Shown here piece after piece: positions 13,537 to 17,931 of a DNA stretch of 17,931 nucleotides. The stretch's first letter is position 1, and every line of letters starts with the position of its first letter. Location of the stretch: NCBI GenBank assembly GCA_009699165.1, contig WLOR01000016.1:1-17931 (forward strand), in the 5' to 3' direction. This DNA is from Actinomycetota bacterium. Lineage in GTDB: Bacteria; Actinomycetota; Actinomycetes; Nanopelagicales; Nanopelagicaceae. The position numbers were made by a program, and so were the translations under genes. A model generated the notes under the pieces. The model worked only from the letters and a program-made list of their open reading frames with translations. It was not told the origin of the DNA and did not search any database.

Positions 13537-15420
13537 TTAAAGCGTATAAGGATCAATTCTTAAAGCCAGATACTCCTTTTGTGCCACGCTACGGCGGCGC
13601 TGAAGTTCGTGCATAAAACCTGTCACCACTGATGCATCCTGTTTCGGACAGTAAAGAACTATCTTTGCCTTGGATTTTCCCATATCTAACGGTCCAAATA
13701 ACCTCACACTCGATGGAATCCGATTCTCCTCTATTGCTTTTTGGATGCCGCGGGCGATTAATGAAAACTCCTGTGTAGGGCCAGTAACGACAAAGCTTGT
13801 CACGAACGGCGGCAACGGAATCTCTAATCGCTCTTCAAGCTCTCGTTGAATCATCAGAGATGGGTTCCATCTCATCAGGCTAGAAACTATGGGGTGAGAA
13901 TCATCGATGCATAGCAAAACTGCGCCACCAACGCCCGTCATTGCCGCAGTCTCAAAAAAGAGTTCGCGAGCTCGTTCCTGGGCACGCAAATCAGGATGAG
14001 AGAATAACTTGATACCCTCGAGGATAACTACTGCACAATATCCGCCAGTTACCTTTGGGACTGCACCAGGAGTTGCTAAAACAATCGATGATTTTCTCTC
14101 AACTTGCCTTTTAATCACATCACCATAAGAGAGAATTATGGGAGCTTGCGGAAAGGCACGTGAAATCTCTTCTGCTGCACGCTCGATTCCTCGGCCTGCC
14201 AAGTATTTTTTATCGTGGTTACACCACGTGCATCGCCAATCAGGAAACTGCGACAAGCAAATTGAACAACTTGCATCTGCGCCTTTGGATCCGACAACGA
14301 GACGGGCGCCACAAGTGCAAGTTGCGATATTTTTGCAGTGCGCACATAAAAGTGCATTGCCATACCCCTTGCGCGCTACAACAAAAAGAACAGGGCCCTG
14401 CGCGAGAGCCTTTCTAATATCTGTAAAAATCCGCCCAGGTAGTAATGTTCCATCATCGGATGCGAATGCCTTTACTGTGAGCCTGGCAGGTTGAGTTAAG
14501 AATTTAATTTTCTTTTCCTCGATCAGCACCGAGGTTTCAAGTGTTGGGACATAACCACACAAATACAGCTGAAACTCTTCAATCTCTTTTCGTTCGAGTA
14601 AAACATCACGTACATTCCACCCCGGATTGCGTATTTCATATAGTTCATGAGAGGACTCTTTATAGACAATTACTGTGGCAAGTTTGCCCACGGGAGTAAA
14701 TACGGCTCCACGCGCTCCGATTACTAGCACACCATCTGCAGACATCGCCTTGAGAAAGTTTGAGTACCTCTGTGCTCTAGCTAGCGAGCTATCAAGGCGT
14801 ATGCATTCGACACCTAACCTTTTTGCAGATTGTGAAATCTCATCTATGTCACTTTCATCTGGTGCTATTACCAGGACCGAACCATGTGTCAGAGCCTCGC
14901 GAGCTAAAGTAACTATCTGTTCACTGGGATCTAGATGAGGGATAAAGGCAATGAAGCTCGTTCCTGTAGGTTGATTAGCAGATGCATCCTGAGATGGAAT
15001 TGAGAATGATAAACCCTTATCAACGCTTGCCACTCTTGATGGGATGGCGCTTCGAATTATGTCGAAGGGACTACTTCCCCACTTTTTTGCAACTCTTTCA
15101 ATCAATGCAAGAGAGCCTTTGGTTGCAACAGGATATATAGATAACACCTTCGAAATAGATTTGATAGCTCCTGAAACTGCTGCAACTTCCACTCGCTCTA
15201 GAACGATTGCCTCAACTTCTCTTCCGTTAAATGGAACTTGAACTCGAACACCAGTATTGACCTGCGCAGTGAACTGCTCGGGAACACTGTAGTCATACGT
15301 GCCATCGAGATGAAATACTCCAGTATCGACCCAGACTCTGGCGAAAGGTAGATTAAGGGCGACAGAGTGAGTACGAGCAATTACCTGCGACTTTAAACGC
15401 AAGCGTCCCTGCGTCTGCAT
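13537..15420 (-). CDS. priA: Primosomal protein N' (PriA), actinobacterial ATPase-deficient type
   Basis: Replication restart protein of 627 residues. The N-terminal DNA-binding domain begins with FARVWVDTGVFHLDGTYDY. The central region lacks a Walker A motif: where GxTGSGKT is expected there is FIPHLDPSEQ (about 159-168). The DEEH box is replaced by KESSH (254-258). The zinc-binding module is complete, with Cys359, 362, 368, 370, 385, 388, 397 and 400, and the C-terminus ends in RIDPYTL as in the family. Loss of the ATPase motifs is a known feature of actinobacterial PriA, so the protein probably works as a structural loader rather than a helicase. It starts 3 nt after metK without a clear SD, so it is likely translated by coupling. 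Confidence 0.92.
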   Translation of the reverse strand: MQTQGRLRLKSQVIARTHSVALNLPFARVWVDTGVFHLDGTYDYSVPEQFTAQVNTGVRVQVPFNGREVEAIVLERVEVAAVSGAIKSISKVLSIYPVATKGSLALIERVAKKWGSSPFDIIRSAIPSRVASVDKGLSFSIPSQDASANQPTGTSFIAFIPHLDPSEQIVTLAREALTHGSVLVIAPDESDIDEISQSAKRLGVECIRLDSSLARAQRYSNFLKAMSADGVLVIGARGAVFTPVGKLATVIVYKESSHELYEIRNPGWNVRDVLLERKEIEEFQLYLCGYVPTLETSVLIEEKKIKFLTQPARLTVKAFASDDGTLLPGRIFTDIRKALAQGPVLFVVARKGYGNALLCAHCKNIATCTCGARLVVGSKGADASCSICLSQFPDWRCTWCNHDKKYLAGRGIERAAEEISRAFPQAPIILSYGDVIKRQVERKSSIVLATPGAVPKVTGGYCAVVILEGIKLFSHPDLRAQERARELFFETAAMTGVGGAVLLCIDDSHPIVSSLMRWNPSLMIQRELEERLEIPLPPFVTSFVVTGPTQEFSLIARGIQKAIEENRIPSSVRLFGPLDMGKSKAKIVLYCPKQDASVVTGFMHELQRRRSVAQKEYLALRIDPYTL

Positions 15421-15423
15421 GTA

Positions 15424-16614
15424 CTACTTGATAGCGCTTTGAAGTGCGCTGACGCGGTCTGTGCGCTCCCAGGCGAACTGCGGAAGTTCGCGGCCAAAAT
15501 GGCCATAAGCACTCGTTAACTTGTAAATAGGTCGCAGAAGATCTAAGTCACGGATAATCGCAGCAGGTCGCAGATCGAATGTTGTCAGAACAGCATCTTG
15601 AATCTGAGATACAGGCACAGTTTCGGTTCCAAAGGTCTCGACAAAAAGACCAACTGGCTGAGCTTTTCCAATTGCATATGCGACCTGCACTTCACACCTG
15701 CGTGCTAATCCAGCTGCAACAACGTTTTTTGCAACCCAACGCATCGCATAAGCCGCCGATCGATCGACCTTTGAAGGATCCTTACCGCTAAATGCTCCTC
15801 CACCATGTCGTGCCATTCCACCGTATGTGTCAACGATAATTTTTCTTCCAGTCAACCCAGCATCACCCATTGGTCCACCGATCACGAATCGACCAGTCGG
15901 ATTAATTAAAACCTTCAAATCGTTGCGAGGCAGATCGATCATTGCCAAAATCGGCTCGATCACAAACTCGGTGACCTCTGGAGTTAATCTCTTTACAACG
16001 TCAACATCTTCAGAGTGTTGGCTGGAGATGACAACTGTATTGAGTGCGATGGCTCGATCACCATCATATTCAATAGTTACCTGTGTTTTTCCATCTGGAC
16101 GTAAGTAATCGAGTTGACCTGATTTGCGCACTGTAGAAAGTTGCTGCGCAAGAGCATGGGCTAACCAAATTGGCAGTGGCATTAACTCTTTAGTGTCATC
16201 ACAGGCATAACCAAACATGAGGCCTTGATCCCCCGCGCCCTGCAAATCTAGTGGATCTGCACCTGCTGCAACTCGATGCTCATATGCATCATCAACGCCT
16301 TGGGCGATATCTTGCGATTGTTGACCGATTGATATCGATACACCACAGCTATTTCCATCGAATCCCTTTGCCGATGAGTCATAACCAATATTCAAAACAG
16401 TATCGCGCACGATGGTATTTACATCGGCATATCCATTTGTAGTGACTTCACCAGCGACATGCACCTGGCCTGTAGTAATCAAAGTCTCTACTGCAACGCG
16501 ACTCTTGATATCTTGGGCAAGAAGTGAGTCAAGAACTGCATCAGAGATAGCATCTGCAATCTTATCTGGGTGGCCCTCTGTGACAGACTCTGATGTAAAT
16601 AAACGCTTTGACAT
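15424..16614 (-). CDS. metK: S-adenosylmethionine synthetase
   Basis: Makes SAM from methionine and ATP. The 396-residue protein begins [20 protein letters not shown], with the ATP/metal motif GHPDK (14-18), the signature [12 protein letters not shown] (126-137) and the Gly-rich loop [14 protein letters not shown] (271-284). Length and motifs are normal. ATG 16614 has AGG about 9 nt upstream, inside the end of coaBC, and only 4 nt separate it from the coaBC stop. No SAM riboswitch can fit in that gap, so local control, if any, comes from the operon promoter outside the window. Its product feeds RsmB. Confidence 0.97.
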   Translation of the reverse strand: MSKRLFTSESVTEGHPDKIADAISDAVLDSLLAQDIKSRVAVETLITTGQVHVAGEVTTNGYADVNTIVRDTVLNIGYDSSAKGFDGNSCGVSISIGQQSQDIAQGVDDAYEHRVAAGADPLDLQGAGDQGLMFGYACDDTKELMPLPIWLAHALAQQLSTVRKSGQLDYLRPDGKTQVTIEYDGDRAIALNTVVISSQHSEDVDVVKRLTPEVTEFVIEPILAMIDLPRNDLKVLINPTGRFVIGGPMGDAGLTGRKIIVDTYGGMARHGGGAFSGKDPSKVDRSAAYAMRWVAKNVVAAGLARRCEVQVAYAIGKAQPVGLFVETFGTETVPVSQIQDAVLTTFDLRPAAIIRDLDLLRPIYKLTSAYGHFGRELPQFAWERTDRVSALQSAIK

Positions 16615-16618
16615 ATAT

Positions 16619-17803
16619 TTAACCTAACTGCCTAACGGCGTGATCAAGGAGAATGTTTGCTAGAGCGTCTTTGGAGACTTCCTTGAGCGCTATATCCGAA
16701 TGCGTACGTGTAAGAATCATACCCTGCGTACTATCTTTTCCGAAGATTGCACCGTTGCTAACATCGTTGACATAGATAATGTCCAGTCCCTTTGCTAGCA
16801 ACTTGGAGCGTGCAGACTCAACCAGATCACTTGTTTCAGCGGCAAAGCCAATCATGATTTGATCTTTCTTCAACGTGCCTAACCCCGCCAGTAAGTCAGG
16901 ATTCTCCTGCAACTGAATCGAGGTTAAATTCGATTTCTTTATCTTGCCAGTTGATTGTTGCACTGGTCGTGCATCAGCTACCGCAGCGCACATAATCAGG
17001 ACATCACATGCTGCAAACTCTTTGTTTAGCACATCGCCCATCTCGAGGGCTGTTTGAACAGGAGTTATAGAGACATCACCCAACCCCGAAGTATCCATAT
17101 GTGCCGCGATTAAATGTACGGTCGCGCCTCGGCGCAGCGCAGCTAATGCCAAAGCGCGCGCTTGCTTTCCAGAAGAACTATTGCCTATGAATCGAACAGG
17201 GTCGATGGGCTCGCGAGTTCCCCCACCGGTTATGAGCAGTCGCTTTCCTTTTAAATCTTGGAGGTTTCCAGTTATTGCATCAAATGATTCAATGATCGCA
17301 GAGGTTTCTGGAAACCTACCCTGACCAGAGTCAGAGCCGGTGAGCCGACCCGTATCTGGCTCCATGACAATAAATCCTCTAGCGCGCAGCGTCGCTACAT
17401 TATCTACTGTCGCAGCGTTATTCCACATCTTTGGATGCATAGCGGGAACGATAAGTTTTGGTACATCACTTGCGAGAATCAGAGCGCTCAGGAGATCATC
17501 GGCACGACCATGGGCAATACGGGCAATTAAATCTGCAGTTGCCGGTGCAATCAGAAAAAAATCGGTGTTATCGGCCATTGAAATATGGGGTACTTCATCT
17601 ACGTTTTGCCACACTTGTGTCTTTACCGGTCGGCCTGAAAGTGCCTCCCACGTCGCACTGCCTACGAAATTAAGCGAGGATGGGGTGGGAACAACGGTTA
17701 CACAATATCCTCGCTCTTGGAGTCTGCGCAGAACATCACATGATTTGTAGGCCGCGATTCCCGCACCAATTCCAAGGACAACCTCTCGAGTTGTAGAAGA
17801 CAT
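16619..17803 (-). CDS. coaBC: Bifunctional phosphopantothenoylcysteine decarboxylase / phosphopantothenate-cysteine ligase
   Basis: Carries out two steps of coenzyme A synthesis. The N-terminal CoaC flavoprotein domain (about 1-180) starts [20 protein letters not shown], has the catalytic His73 in [26 protein letters not shown], and PAMHPKMW, where E. coli has PAMN; to my knowledge His is usual in actinobacteria. CoaB (about 185-394) has the nucleotide-binding [26 protein letters not shown], the KIKK motif and YVNDVS. The 394-residue length is normal. The FMN cofactor of CoaC links it to flavin supply. ATG 17803 follows rpoZ by 17 nt, the usual actinobacterial order; the SD is weak. Confidence 0.96.
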   Translation of the reverse strand: MSSTTREVVLGIGAGIAAYKSCDVLRRLQERGYCVTVVPTPSSLNFVGSATWEALSGRPVKTQVWQNVDEVPHISMADNTDFFLIAPATADLIARIAHGRADDLLSALILASDVPKLIVPAMHPKMWNNAATVDNVATLRARGFIVMEPDTGRLTGSDSGQGRFPETSAIIESFDAITGNLQDLKGKRLLITGGGTREPIDPVRFIGNSSSGKQARALALAALRRGATVHLIAAHMDTSGLGDVSITPVQTALEMGDVLNKEFAACDVLIMCAAVADARPVQQSTGKIKKSNLTSIQLQENPDLLAGLGTLKKDQIMIGFAAETSDLVESARSKLLAKGLDIIYVNDVSNGAIFGKDSTQGMILTRTHSDIALKEVSKDALANILLDHAVRQLG

Positions 17804-17820
17804 TGGTGAAGACTGGCTAA

Positions 17821-17931
17821 TTAAGCCGTAGGTTCGAGGTTTTCAATCGTGAGAAGACCTTCATTAATCTCGCGAAGTGCGATTGATAGTGGCTTCTCGT
17901 GCACATGTGTCTCTACTAGTGGACCAACATA
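17821..17931 (-). CDS. rpoZ: RNA polymerase omega subunit, C-terminal end (5'-partial)
   Basis: The last 36 codons of a gene that runs off the right edge. They begin [20 protein letters not shown] and end in NLEPTA before a TAA at 17823-17821. This is the characteristic C-terminus of actinobacterial RpoZ, which helps assemble RNA polymerase. Position directly before coaBC supports it. The start and promoter are outside the window. Confidence 0.92.
   Translation of the reverse strand, partial: YVGPLVETHVHEKPLSIALREINEGLLTIENLEPTA

Noticed and set aside
15421..15423. SAM riboswitch or other leader linked to metK
   Set aside because: Gaps on both sides of metK are only 3-4 nt, so no leader element can be present there.
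17340..17750. A 136-codon + strand frame inside coaBC, and similar long antisense frames inside metK, priA, rsmB and the permease
   Set aside because: They mirror the codon structure of well-supported genes on the other strand and show no recognisable protein motifs.
1..17931. Mobile elements, CRISPR arrays, defence or toxin-antitoxin systems, tRNA or rRNA genes
   Set aside because: I found no transposase, repeat array, paired small genes or RNA-gene signatures; nearly all of the window is housekeeping coding sequence.

Overview
The window looks like chromosomal DNA from a streamlined, relatively AT-rich actinobacterium. The evidence is the run rpoZ-coaBC-metK-priA-def-fmt-rsmB-rpe, which matches the order known from Streptomyces and Mycobacterium. 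An actinobacterial PriA without ATPase motifs, an actinobacterial thymidine kinase and a long-form HisG agree with this. Very tight gene packing, few SD-led promoters and apparent leaderless starts fit a small-genome freshwater lineage such as the acI/Nanopelagicales group; that placement is an inference from style only.

Left part (1-5300, mostly + strand): the C-terminal end of a membrane O-acyltransferase with an SGNH domain, thymidine kinase (tdk), a zinc alcohol dehydrogenase, a convergent DUF554 membrane protein, a divergent YczE-like membrane protein, and an AzgA-type purine permease that closes on a strong intrinsic terminator (5259-5299). Middle (5299-8009): uracil-DNA glycosylase (ung) coupled behind a lone ABC ATPase on the - strand, with a two-ACT-domain phosphoserine phosphatase (serB) divergent from it.

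Right part (8013-17931, all - strand): one nearly gapless run read from the right edge: rpoZ (C-terminal end only), coaBC, metK, priA, def, fmt, rsmB, rpe, then an FMN riboswitch, a PnuC-family transporter, hisE and hisG. It covers CoA and SAM synthesis, replication restart, initiator-Met formylation and deformylation, rRNA methylation, pentose phosphate interconversion and the first two histidine steps.

The most informative region is 9840-10040. The only long gene-free stretch in the window holds a well-conserved FMN (RFN) aptamer that starts 9 nt after the rpe stop. Its expression platform contains a hairpin that masks the SD and an alternative 9-bp helix that would free it. The riboswitch points to the PnuC-like protein being RibM, a riboflavin importer, rather than a nicotinamide riboside transporter. 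In related actinobacteria the riboflavin biosynthesis genes lie near this place, between rpe and hisE/hisG. Here only the riboswitch and importer remain, suggesting that the rib operon has collapsed to an uptake module and that the organism may be a riboflavin auxotroph. I saw no mobile element, CRISPR array, tRNA or rRNA, and no wholly unknown multigene system.
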